Positions 1 through 6,904 of a stretch of 6,904 nt of DNA are shown piece after piece; within the stretch, counting starts at the first letter, position 1; each line of letters opens with the position of its first letter. The stretch lies in assembly GCA_013813075.1 (NCBI GenBank), contig JACCSI010000419.1, forward strand, positions 1-6,904. The letters run 5' to 3'. The DNA is from Acidobacteriota bacterium (GTDB lineage: Bacteria; Acidobacteriota; Vicinamibacteria; Vicinamibacterales; UBA2999). Both the position numbers and the translations under genes were made by a program. Below the pieces are notes generated by a model. That model had not been told where the DNA came from. It saw only the letters and a program-made list of their open reading frames with translations, and did no database searches.

Positions 1-213
1 GTCGATGCCAATACCCGGCGCGCTCTGGCGGATGTAAATGAGGCGGTCCTGGTCGCGGTTGACGAGCGGACGCAGGAGCACGCCGCGTACGACGCTGAAG
101 ATGGCGGCGTTGGCACCAATGCCGAGCGCCAGGGTGACGATGACGATGCCCGCCACGGCTTTGACCCTGGCGAGCGACCGCAGCGCCACGCGGAAGTCGG
201 TGATGAAGCTCAT
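1..213 (-). CDS. MacB/FtsX-type ABC transporter permease, N-terminal fragment (ADOP-like)
   Basis: Only the first 71 codons are in the window; the frame is open through the left edge. The ATG at 213-211 is the first possible start, because an in-frame TAG lies three codons upstream. No clear Shine-Dalgarno sequence precedes it. The product starts MSFITDFRVALRSLARVKA, a short cytoplasmic amphipathic stretch, followed by a transmembrane helix around residues 20-42 containing TLALGIGANAAIFSVV, then VLLRPL and DRLIYIRQ. This order is the signature of the MacB-type periplasmic-core permeases (PF12704 N-terminus), and the wording is typical of the large two-module ADOP permeases of Acidobacteriota (from memory of the family). 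Such proteins have FtsX-like helices and a large extracytoplasmic domain and usually act with a separate MacB-like ATPase, although many ADOP genes stand alone. The substrate cannot be told. No ATPase gene is visible upstream. Family assignment is firm; the ADOP subtype is inference. Confidence 0.88.
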   Translation of the reverse strand, partial: MSFITDFRVALRSLARVKAVAGIVIVTLALGIGANAAIFSVVRGVLLRPLVNRDQDRLIYIRQSAPGIGID

Positions 214-393
214 AGTGGTCTATCGAATCAGGCGCCCGTGAATCGACACGCGCGTTCACTCAGCGGAAAAATACAGCGAACAATACCAGCGGATTCATTT
301 GTCGTATTCACCATTCGCGTGCGTTTCTTTACGCCAGGCAGCCCTTCGGGCTGAGGCGGTGTCTACGGGGTGCGGAGCGGTGCCCCTCGCCTC
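214..393 (-). other. Intergenic region between acetyltransferase-like gene and permease; possible permease promoter
   Basis: This 180-base gap holds no supportable gene. Its middle (about 262-330) is clearly richer in A and T than the flanking genes, as expected of a promoter region. On the minus strand, TGGTATTGT at 288-280 resembles an extended -10 element (TGn followed by TATTGT). It would place a transcription start near 273 and leave a leader of about 60 bases before the permease ATG at 213. I see no convincing -35 hexamer at 16-18 bases, so this is a weak proposal. The GC hairpin at 332-358 is listed separately. Confidence 0.25.
332..358 (-). terminator. GC-rich hairpin downstream of the acetyltransferase-like gene; possible terminator without a U-tract
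   Basis: A perfect 6-bp stem, CAGCCC (339-344) with GGGCTG (348-353), encloses a 3-base loop. The stem can be extended by CGCC (332-335) pairing with GGCG (355-358) across a small unequal bulge. It lies about 36 bases after the TAG stop at 396-394, a position that suits a transcription end or mRNA-stabilising hairpin. Read on the minus strand it is followed by TAAAGAAACG, not a run of T, so it is not a canonical rho-independent terminator. Confidence 0.35.
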
Positions 394-1359
394 CTAGAAG
401 ATGTCGCCGCGCCAGTACAGAACGGCGTCGCCGGAGAGAACCGGTTCGATGGCCCGTTGGCGCAATGGACGCAGCATCAGGGCGTTTTCCGATGGCGCGG
501 CCGACGTGATCGCCACCTGCGGAGGAACGAAACCGGGCGGCAGCCAGCCGCGAATCGTCGGACGCCGCTCGACCGGTTCGCGAGCGATGAGCGCCTGCAG
601 GATGGCGCCGACGCGGGCGCCTGAAACGTCACGGTCGCCACACTCCTCGAGCGTCCAGGCATTTCCGGCGACGCTGATGACGACGTAGGCTGCCGCCGTG
701 ATGCCTTCTTCAGCGATGAAGAAGTGCAGCTGCCTGGCGCCGGCGGCGCCGAGCCCCGCCAGCAGCCGTTTCGTCGTCACCGCGTATTTGACGAGGTCGA
801 CGTCGCGATCGAGGTGAAAGCGGAAGGGGGTGGCGCGAGCCCGCCCCATGGCCACAATGGCGGCGAGGTCGCGGTCTTCACCGCCGCGCACGAGCGTCAT
901 TGGCGCACCGTGACGGGCGGATTGCGCAATATTGAGTTCGACGTCGGTGGCCGGGATCGGTTCGAAGCCGTTGCGGTCGCAGGAAGACGATGCGGCGTTA
1001 CAAAACAGCAACGCGAGGTCCGCGCCGTCGCGTGCGGCGTCCTCGAGGAGTTGCTCAACCAGCGTGCTGGCGTGGGCAGACTCGTGATCTGGGGCGTCAG
1101 TCACCACTGAGCCAATGGCGCACACGCGCACGGGCGCACCATCCAGCACCGCCGCGAGCTGATAGCAGGTCGCGGCGGCAAGCCACTCGTCGCCCCGCAC
1201 CAGTGCGAAAGTCTGCTGATGACGGCCTCCCCAGGCTGTCCGGGTCCGCGCCGCGTGGAACCGGGCGAACGCCTCGCGAGTGAGGCCCGAACGCCCGTTG
1301 GCCCACCTTCTGTCGAGCACGCGCCCGAGCAGGTGATTGTGCGCTTGAATAACAGTCAA
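394..1359 (-). CDS. GNAT-family N-acetyltransferase-like protein (Eis-like fold, atypical acetyl-CoA loop)
   Basis: A 321-residue soluble protein with no signal peptide or membrane segment. Residues ~45-145 read as a GNAT domain: strands FALVRGD (51-57) and VRVCAIGSVVTDAP (77-90), helix LVEQLLEDAARDGADLA (100-116), strand LLFC (117-120), then a RNGFEPIP turn (129-136) matching the 'RLGFxPxP' element of Eis-like GNATs. Residues ~160-321 form a second alpha/beta region with LEECGDRD (237-244), RRPTIRGWLPPGF (265-277) and a YWRGDIF end. It lacks the sterol-carrier-like C-terminus of mycobacterial Eis (about 400 residues). The usual acetyl-CoA pyrophosphate loop (R/Q-x-x-G-x-G/A) is absent: DHESAHAST stands at 91-99. 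The start is probably the TTG at 1359-1357, since TAG lies four codons upstream; GTG at 1320-1318 is an alternative but would remove part of the N-terminus. There is only a weak AGAG before the TTG. The substrate is unknown, and activity is uncertain given the loop. Family call fairly secure, function not. Confidence 0.75.
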   Translation of the reverse strand: MTVIQAHNHLLGRVLDRRWANGRSGLTREAFARFHAARTRTAWGGRHQQTFALVRGDEWLAAATCYQLAAVLDGAPVRVCAIGSVVTDAPDHESAHASTLVEQLLEDAARDGADLALLFCNAASSSCDRNGFEPIPATDVELNIAQSARHGAPMTLVRGGEDRDLAAIVAMGRARATPFRFHLDRDVDLVKYAVTTKRLLAGLGAAGARQLHFFIAEEGITAAAYVVISVAGNAWTLEECGDRDVSGARVGAILQALIAREPVERRPTIRGWLPPGFVPPQVAITSAAPSENALMLRPLRQRAIEPVLSGDAVLYWRGDIF

Positions 1360-1444
1360 CAGCGGACTCTACACTTGCGTGTGGTGCGTGGCACGCGGTG
1401 AGCACCGTTGTCCTCGCAGCGCGGCAGGCAGGTGAAGGCCGGAA
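1360..1444 (-). other. Short spacer between small membrane protein gene and acetyltransferase-like gene
   Basis: An 85-base gap with no supportable gene. It is GC-rich, with no A/T-rich promoter-like stretch and no stem followed by T residues. The absence of an obvious terminator leaves open read-through from the glucan synthase and small membrane protein genes into the acetyltransferase-like gene. Confidence 0.4.
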
Positions 1445-1591
1445 TCAGAACCGCTTGGCGACCTCGAGGAGGAGCCGCACCAGGAGCACGATGGGCGCGC
1501 CGATCACCAGCATCATCACTGGAAGCAGCACCACGACGCCGATGACCATGCCGGCCTCGCCGATCGCGCCTCCGAATTTCTGAAAAGTCAT
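1445..1591 (-). CDS. Small hydrophobic single-pass membrane protein, 48 residues, unknown function
   Basis: I do not recognise a family. The product begins MTFQKFGGAIGEAG, continues with about 30 strongly hydrophobic residues (15-44; helix-compatible, with prolines at 24 and 33 and arginine at 39), and ends LLEVAKRF. This reads as one inner-membrane helix, or a tight hairpin, with a basic C-terminus. The ATG at 1591-1589 is chosen because AGAGGA (1604-1599) sits 7 bases upstream, the best ribosome-binding site in the window. The same frame is open further upstream into the 3' end of the synthase gene, but that part would be arginine-rich and low in complexity, as expected of a shadow frame. 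The stop is TGA at 1447-1445. The gene starts 29 bases after the stop of the cyclic glucan synthase gene on the same strand, suggesting co-transcription and perhaps a role near that membrane enzyme. That functional link is inference only. A chance open frame cannot be excluded at this length. Confidence 0.6.
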   Translation of the reverse strand: MTFQKFGGAIGEAGMVIGVVVLLPVMMLVIGAPIVLLVRLLLEVAKRF

Positions 1592-1598
1592 CACACGG

Positions 1599-1604
1599 TC
1601 CTCT
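1599..1604 (-). promoter_or_regulatory. Shine-Dalgarno sequence of the small membrane protein gene
   Basis: AGAGGA on the minus strand, 7 bases before the ATG at 1591. It decides the start of the 48-residue reading frame over in-frame positions further upstream, including the GTG immediately before the ATG. Confidence 0.6.
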
Positions 1605-1620
1605 GGCGTTACCGACGCCT

Positions 1621-4600
1621 CTACGGCTTGTTTCCCAGCACAATGCGCACCACGTGTGTCAGCCCGTCCTCGACGAGCGGAATCGCGGTGGCGTCGACCG
1701 GCACGTCGTCCACCATCGCCGTGGCGACGCCACGGCACTGGCGGTCTGGGTTCGAGACCTCAATCAGGTATTCGGTGTTCTGGAACTGCCAGCGGATCTC
1801 GTACGCCGGCCATGACGAGGGGATGCAGGGGTCGACGCTGAAGCGGGCGCCGCGGCGTCGTAGTCCCAGCATGCTTTCGAGGCCGGCGCGGTACATCCAC
1901 GAGGCAGACCCCGTGTACCAACTCCATCCGGCGCGCCCTTCGTGCGGCGGCCGTGCATAGACGTCGCCGGCAAGGACATACGGTTCCGCCTTATAGCGTT
2001 CGAGCTCAGCCGCGGTCCGCGCATGGTTCACCGGATTCAGCATGTGAAACAGTTCCGCCACTTCATCGCCGCTGCCAAGCCGCGCCAGAGCCATGACCAC
2101 CCATGCCGCGGCGTGGGTGTATTGCCCGCCGTTTTCGCGGATGCCCCGCGGATAGGCTTTGATGTAGCCGGGATCCTGCTCAGATTTATTGAACGGCGGA
2201 TCCAGGAGGAGAACAATCTGCAAGGGTCGCGACACCAGCGCCGCCCGGACCGCATCCATCGCGCGTTCCGCGAAACGTTGCGGCACGGCGCCGGACAGCA
2301 CGGCCCACGATTGCGCAATGGAGTCGATCTTGGCCTCGTCGTTCTGGACCGAGCCGAGCGGGGTGCCATCGTCGTAGTAGCCGCGGCGGTACCATTCGCC
2401 GTCCCACGAGTCCTCGAGACTCGACGCCAATCGGCGAGCCGACTCGCGGTAGCGTGTCGCGCGCGCCTGGTCCTGACGCCGGTCGCAGATTGTTGAGAAA
2501 TCCAGCAGCACCCCGTGCAGGAAAAATCCCAGCCAGGTGCTCTCGCCGCGCCCCAGGTGGCCGACGCGATTCATGCCGTCGTTCCAGTCGCCAGTCCCGA
2601 AGAGCGGCAGCCCGTGCGCCCCCGACGTGACACCGCGCTCAATCGCACGGATGCAGTGCTCGAACAGTGTGCCCTGTTCGCTCGAGACCGTTGGCAGCCC
2701 ATAGACTTCGTGCTCCTCGCTGGTGAGCTCCGGGGCGTCGAGAAAGGGCACGATCTCATTCAGAACGTCGTCATCACCGGTCGTGCGCACGTACTCAGCC
2801 ACGACATGCGGCAGCCACAGCAGGTCGTCGGAACAGCGCGACCGCAAGCCGCGCCCTCCCGGCTCGTGCCACCAGTGCTGGACATCGCCTGCCACGAACT
2901 GTCGTCCCGCGGCGCGCAGCAGGTGCTGGCGCGCGAGATCCGGTCGGGCGAGCAGCAGCGCCATCACGTCCTGCAGTTGATCGCGGAAGCCGAATGCGCC
3001 ACCCGGCTGGTAGTAGCCGCCGCGCGTCCACAGGCGGCAGCTGATGGCCTGATACAGCAACCAGTGATTCATCACTGCGTCGAACGAGTCGTCCGGCGTC
3101 CTGACACGAATGGCGCCGAGTGTGTGCTGCCACCCCTGGAGCACACGCGCGCGCGCCGACAAGGCCGACTCGACCCTCGCGTGACGTCGAATCAACTCGT
3201 CGGCATGGCGGCGGTCCGTGCCTTGTCCGAGCAGCAACACCATCTGACGCGTCTCGCCCGGTTGGAGAACGCAACGCAGGTGCAGGGCCGCGCATGGATC
3301 CAGTGACGCGCCGACGCGGCCCGAAAGCTCGGTTTGTCGAAGAGCCGCGGGTTGCGACAAGTGGCCGTTGCGACCGATAAAGGCCCGGCGATCGGCCGTG
3401 AATGATACCGGCGCGTCGCTGGCACAAGCGAAAGCGACACAGCCGGCAAAATCCTGGCTGTAGGCGTTGCGCGCGAACACCGCACCGCTGGGTGAATCGT
3501 AGTCGGTGACCACGTGCAGCTGCTGTCCCTCGCGCGGCGGTCCGAGGATCCACTCGTTGTAGGCGAAGATGCTCAAGGTCCGCGGCGAGGGTGCGTCGTT
3601 GGTCAGTGTGAGCAGCGAGAACTTCACGGGGTCGTCGGCGTCAACGAACAGCTCGAGCTCGTGACGCAGTCCGTTTGTCACCTTGGAGAATTGCGTCAAC
3701 CCGGCCGTGTGACGGACCACGCACCGGCCGCTCGCCGCGGTGCGGGCCAGGGGTCCTGGTGTCGGGCACCACGACGCGCCGGTCTCGTCATCGCGGATGA
3801 ACAGCGCTTCCGCGGTGGGATCGCTCACCGGATCGTTGGCGAACGGCGTCAGCCGATTCTCGCGACTGTTACTCGCCCAGGTATGTGACGCACCGGAGGA
3901 GGTGACAATCGTGCCGAACTGTGGGTTGGCGATGACATTGACCCACGGCATCGGCGTTTCCCGGGCACCATCGAGAACGATGGCGTAGCCCTGTCCCTGG
4001 TCGGTGAAGCCCCCCAGTCCGTTCGCCAGCGTCCTGCGCGGCACCGACACCTCGGCGCCGGTGGGCTCGACGCGCGGTGCTGCGGTGGGCACCAACGCCG
4101 TCGTCGCTGCTGCCCGCAGGTCGGGATGATCGAGCTGTGACTGCAGATCGCCCCGGCCGCCGCATAAAATCGCCGCAGCCACCGCTTCGAAGAGCACGCG
4201 GTCGGCCTGACTCATCCGATCAGCCCGCAACAGATAGGCGCCGCCAGGTCGATGTTGCCAGGTGCTCCAAGGTCCGTTCTCGAGCATCGCCTTGAGCTGA
4301 TCGTGCATCTCGTCGAGGTACCCGATCGGGTGCTCGTTGAGGATGACGACGTCGGCCCGAAGTCCTTTCAGCCGCCAGTATTCCTGCGCCTGCAAAGCCT
4401 GTCGCACCAACGGCACGTCGTTTTCACCCAGGACGCGGACGAGGAGGATGGGAAGATCCCCGGAAATGGCGTGCGGCCACAGACCTGGTTGGCCGAGCGC
4501 GTTTTGCGCAATCGTCTGCGCACTGGCACGTAACGACTCGTGCGTGCCAAGCACCCGGGACGCCAGCCGTTCGAACAACACCGCGGCCTCCGGGGAAATG

Positions 4601-6904
4601 CCGAGATACCGCAGACCACTTTGCGCCTGGGTCATGGCCAGCGCGAAGGTGCGCCCCGTGGCCCTGGCTTCGTGGTACTTCCGGGCCAGGGCTACGGCGG
4701 TGTCGCGATCGGCGGCCATGCCGGTGGCAAAAAACAATCGCACCGTGGAGCCCGGCACCAGCCGGATGCGTTGACGGAGGCTGACGATCGGATCGAGCAC
4801 GATGCCCGTGGTGCCTGACAGGGCGCGGCCGTCGAGCGCCAGCGGGTTACCGGGGTTGCGACCGCGGCCGAGGAAACGCGCGCGATCGGTTTCCCACTCG
4901 ACGTGCCCTTGCGGTCGCCCTTCGAGGCTCAAGGCGTGAAACGCCCACGCGGGGAGGTCGCGCGCATCTCGCGGCCGGCGATGGCAGAGCAGCGCCGTGC
5001 TGTCCGGCAGATACTCGGTTTCGACGAACAACTTGCCAAAGGCGGGGTGGGCCAGGTCGTTCACCGCGGTGGTCAGCACCAGCTCAGCATAGCTGGTGAC
5101 GTCGATCTCGCGGATCCGTGTGCCCAGGTTGCGCACGGTCAGGCGTCGCACCTCGACGTCGTCCTCGGCCGACACCGCAATCTCCAACTGGGTGGAGAGG
5201 TCTTCGTCGCGCCGACGAAAGCTCGCGCGGTCGGCGGCGAACGTCACCTCGTAGTCGTCCGGTTCCGCGCGCGTCGGTTGATAAGTGGCCGACCAGACCG
5301 CACCACTGCGCACATCGCGCAGGTAAATGAACTGCCCGTCGCAATCACGCGTCGCGTCGCGGCGCCACCTGGTGACGGGGAGCCCACGCCAGACGCTGGT
5401 GCCGCCGCCGGCATTGGTCACCGCGGTCACGTAGTTGCCGTTCGAGAGAAACTGCGTGTGCGGGAACATTGTGTGCGGGGTGCGGAAGCGACGAACGAGC
5501 ACCGAGGCCGCGGGTGCGGCGACGCGCACCTCGTCAAGCGGACGCGGCTCCATCGTCGGCACCCCACGCGGCACCCGCTCCTGCAGCAGCAGTTCGGTGG
5601 CCTGGATCCGAGGCTCGGCGTGGAAGCGTTCGATCATCCGATCGCCCAGCAGCGCGTTGGTGAGGGCGACGAGCGTCATCCCCGCGTGATGCGCCATGTA
5701 GGTCGAGACGATGACGCCGGTCGGCCGCTGGTCGGCCCCCGCGGGCTCTGCACCGCGATCGGTGTAGTCAATAGCGTCAAAGAATCCGTACTCGCCCTCG
5801 GCGCCTGCCGCCGCGAGCCGCCGCAGGTTGGCGACGCTCTGTGCCGGGTTGATGGTGACAGCGAGCGCCGTGGCGTACGGAGCGACGACCAAGTCATCGC
5901 CGAGACCGCGTTTCAACCCCAGCCCCGGAATGCCAAAGGCCTTGTATTGATAGGTGCCGTGCCGATCGACGACATTGTAGGCAGATTCCGAGATGCCCCA
6001 TGGCACTCCGGACGCGGTCGCGTACTCAATCTGCCGCTCGACGGCCATCTGACACGAATCGCCGAGCAACGTGTTCGGATAGCTCCGCATGACGAGCAGC
6101 GGCATCAGGTATTCGAACAGCGTCGCGCTCCACGACAGCAGCACGGGTGCGCGGTGGACGCTGGTGATAGAGCGGCCCAGATGAAACCAGTGCATTTCCG
6201 GCACGTCGCCTTTGGCAATGGCGACAAAGCTCGCGAGACGGGCTTCGGATGCGAGCAGATCGTAGTACGACAAATCGAGCCGGCCGGCCGTCTCGGCGTC
6301 TGCAAGCCGGTAGCCGATGGCGAAGAGCTGTCGCTTGGAGTCGAACAGGAAGCGGAAGTTCATGTCGTCGCACAGCCGGCTCGCACGCGCGGCCAGCGAC
6401 GGCGAGATGTCGCGAAGTCCGATCGACAGAGTGAGAAGCGCGCCGGCGAAATTACCGCTGTCGACGGTTGAGATGTAGGCGGGCGCGAGCGGTTCCAGTG
6501 TGCGCGTGTCGTACCAATTGAGCAGGTGACCCTGGTGACGCTCGAGGCCTTCGACGGTGGTCAGCGTGGCGTCGGTGCGGCGCTCGAGCTCGGCGCGATC
6601 GATGAAGCCCAGATCGTGTGCCGCCAGGGTCGAGAGCATGCTCAGGCCGATGTTGGTTGGGGAGGTGCGATGCGCGATGGTTTCGACTGGTGTCATCTGC
6701 ACGTTGTCGGGCGGCAGGCCGTGGTCGGCGGGTCCGACAAACGTTTCGAAGTAGCGCCAGGTCTTGGCCGCGACCGCCAGCAGATACTCGCGGTCGTGCG
6801 GGGTCAGTGGCGCGCGCTGACGCGGGATGGGGCGACTCCACACGAATGCCGCCCACGGGGCCACGAGCCAGAACCCAAGAATCGGGACTGCCACCGGTAA
6901 CGCC
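1621..6904 (-). CDS. ndvB: Cyclic beta-1,2-glucan synthase (NdvB/ChvB/Cgs family), C-terminal part, 5' end beyond window
   Basis: The frame is open to the right edge (codons GCG TTA CCG precede the GTG at 6894), so this is about 1,760 C-terminal residues of an enzyme usually near 2,800; the GT84 transferase and most membrane helices lie outside. Residues are counted from the GTG. 1-20: end of the last membrane helix, then SRP. ~35-440: PF10091/GH189 cyclisation domain, with [11 protein letters not shown] (45-55), [10 protein letters not shown] (75-84), LLASEAR (E217), WGISESAYN (E303), [16 protein letters not shown] (315-330) and AHHAGM (401-406). ~460-720: first GH94-type beta-sandwich. SGDLPI (811-816) lies in a helical region. 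~950-1215: second sandwich, NGLGGF (958-963). ~1260-1680: GH94 (alpha/alpha)6 phosphorylase domain, with GFRDQLQD (1302-1309), HWWH (1340-1343), GDWNDG (1435-1440, general-acid motif), QYTHA (1591-1595) and [11 protein letters not shown] (1656-1666). By family, it makes beta-1,2-glucan from UDP-glucose, cyclises it by transglycosylation and trims chain length by phosphorolysis at the inner membrane. No frameshift seen. TAG stop at 1623-1621. The symbol is by family resemblance. Confidence 0.93.
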   Translation of the reverse strand, partial: ALPVAVPILGFWLVAPWAAFVWSRPIPRQRAPLTPHDREYLLAVAAKTWRYFETFVGPADHGLPPDNVQMTPVETIAHRTSPTNIGLSMLSTLAAHDLGFIDRAELERRTDATLTTVEGLERHQGHLLNWYDTRTLEPLAPAYISTVDSGNFAGALLTLSIGLRDISPSLAARASRLCDDMNFRFLFDSKRQLFAIGYRLADAETAGRLDLSYYDLLASEARLASFVAIAKGDVPEMHWFHLGRSITSVHRAPVLLSWSATLFEYLMPLLVMRSYPNTLLGDSCQMAVERQIEYATASGVPWGISESAYNVVDRHGTYQYKAFGIPGLGLKRGLGDDLVVAPYATALAVTINPAQSVANLRRLAAAGAEGEYGFFDAIDYTDRGAEPAGADQRPTGVIVSTYMAHHAGMTLVALTNALLGDRMIERFHAEPRIQATELLLQERVPRGVPTMEPRPLDEVRVAAPAASVLVRRFRTPHTMFPHTQFLSNGNYVTAVTNAGGGTSVWRGLPVTRWRRDATRDCDGQFIYLRDVRSGAVWSATYQPTRAEPDDYEVTFAADRASFRRRDEDLSTQLEIAVSAEDDVEVRRLTVRNLGTRIREIDVTSYAELVLTTAVNDLAHPAFGKLFVETEYLPDSTALLCHRRPRDARDLPAWAFHALSLEGRPQGHVEWETDRARFLGRGRNPGNPLALDGRALSGTTGIVLDPIVSLRQRIRLVPGSTVRLFFATGMAADRDTAVALARKYHEARATGRTFALAMTQAQSGLRYLGISPEAAVLFERLASRVLGTHESLRASAQTIAQNALGQPGLWPHAISGDLPILLVRVLGENDVPLVRQALQAQEYWRLKGLRADVVILNEHPIGYLDEMHDQLKAMLENGPWSTWQHRPGGAYLLRADRMSQADRVLFEAVAAAILCGGRGDLQSQLDHPDLRAAATTALVPTAAPRVEPTGAEVSVPRRTLANGLGGFTDQGQGYAIVLDGARETPMPWVNVIANPQFGTIVTSSGASHTWASNSRENRLTPFANDPVSDPTAEALFIRDDETGASWCPTPGPLARTAASGRCVVRHTAGLTQFSKVTNGLRHELELFVDADDPVKFSLLTLTNDAPSPRTLSIFAYNEWILGPPREGQQLHVVTDYDSPSGAVFARNAYSQDFAGCVAFACASDAPVSFTADRRAFIGRNGHLSQPAALRQTELSGRVGASLDPCAALHLRCVLQPGETRQMVLLLGQGTDRRHADELIRRHARVESALSARARVLQGWQHTLGAIRVRTPDDSFDAVMNHWLLYQAISCRLWTRGGYYQPGGAFGFRDQLQDVMALLLARPDLARQHLLRAAGRQFVAGDVQHWWHEPGGRGLRSRCSDDLLWLPHVVAEYVRTTGDDDVLNEIVPFLDAPELTSEEHEVYGLPTVSSEQGTLFEHCIRAIERGVTSGAHGLPLFGTGDWNDGMNRVGHLGRGESTWLGFFLHGVLLDFSTICDRRQDQARATRYRESARRLASSLEDSWDGEWYRRGYYDDGTPLGSVQNDEAKIDSIAQSWAVLSGAVPQRFAERAMDAVRAALVSRPLQIVLLLDPPFNKSEQDPGYIKAYPRGIRENGGQYTHAAAWVVMALARLGSGDEVAELFHMLNPVNHARTAAELERYKAEPYVLAGDVYARPPHEGRAGWSWYTGSASWMYRAGLESMLGLRRRGARFSVDPCIPSSWPAYEIRWQFQNTEYLIEVSNPDRQCRGVATAMVDDVPVDATAIPLVEDGLTHVVRIVLGNKP

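Noticed and set aside
38..241. A 67-codon open frame on the plus strand at the left edge.
   Set aside because: The opposite strand encodes a clear MacB/ADOP permease N-terminus, so this is a shadow.
370..1283. Plus-strand open frames over the acetyltransferase-like gene (for example 724-1110 and 990-1283).
   Set aside because: They are low-complexity Arg/Gly-rich translations without recognisable domains, opposite a gene with GNAT-like features.
1354..1359. TTGACT on the minus strand, resembling a -35 promoter box.
   Set aside because: No -10-like hexamer follows at 16-18 bases, and the TTG is better explained as the start codon of the acetyltransferase-like gene.
1385..1408. Imperfect inverted repeat GGTGC...GCACC with an inner GCG/CGC in the spacer before the acetyltransferase-like gene.
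   Set aside because: The stem is short and interrupted, no T-run follows, and pairs of this kind are expected by chance in GC-rich DNA.
1445..1738. A longer, 97-codon version of the small membrane protein starting inside the synthase gene.
   Set aside because: The extra 49 N-terminal residues are arginine-rich and lie over the synthase 3' end in another frame, and the good Shine-Dalgarno sequence fits only the internal ATG at 1591.
2515..3306. A 263-codon open frame on the plus strand.
   Set aside because: It is in the same antisense register opposite the GH94 domain, including the GFRDQLQD and HWWH motifs; it is explained by codon bias.
4903..6471. A 522-codon open frame on the plus strand inside the glucan synthase gene.
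   Set aside because: Its codons are exactly opposite the synthase codons. In that register, antisense stops require TTA, CTA or TCA in the sense gene, which are rare in GC-rich coding DNA. The translation is rich in Arg, Gly, Val and His, shows no recognisable domain, and the opposite strand has unmistakable family motifs throughout.

Overview
The window is GC-rich, densely coding, and every gene I can support reads on the minus strand. From upstream to downstream (right to left) it holds: the C-terminal ~1,760 residues of a very large membrane enzyme of the cyclic beta-1,2-glucan synthase (NdvB/ChvB/Cgs) family; a 48-residue hydrophobic membrane peptide just after it; a 321-residue protein resembling GNAT acetyltransferases; and the first 71 residues of a MacB/FtsX-type ABC permease that runs off the left edge. 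I see no tRNA, rRNA, CRISPR array, insertion sequence, integrase or repeat array.

The likely source is Acidobacteriota, perhaps Vicinamibacteria or a relative, though Gemmatimonadota or another high-GC soil lineage is possible. This is inference. It rests on the permease N-terminus, which has the look of the 'acidobacterial duplicated orphan permease' (ADOP) type, on the C-terminal block of the acetyltransferase-like protein, and on the GC-rich codon use. No species can be named from this window.

Region by region: 1-213 is the start of the permease. 214-393 is intergenic and holds a GC hairpin and a short A/T-rich stretch that could carry the permease promoter. 394-1359 is the acetyltransferase-like gene, with a probable TTG start. 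1360-1444 is a short spacer with nothing convincing. 1445-1591 is the small membrane-protein gene, with a good Shine-Dalgarno sequence. 1592-1620 is a 29-base gap. 1621 to the right edge is the glucan synthase, open through the edge, so its N-terminal glycosyltransferase part lies outside the window.

How the genes relate: the synthase and the small membrane protein are close enough to be co-transcribed. The acetyltransferase-like gene may belong to the same transcript or start its own. The permease is probably a separate unit. By family knowledge, the synthase polymerises UDP-glucose into beta-1,2-glucan (GT84, not visible here), closes the ring with the middle domain, and controls chain length by phosphorolysis with the C-terminal GH94 domain. 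No dedicated glucan exporter (NdvA/ChvA type) is visible. I found no evidence of a wholly new system. The points most worth checking are the small membrane protein behind the synthase, the missing acetyl-CoA loop in the GNAT-like protein, and a substitution in a conserved motif of the cyclisation domain.
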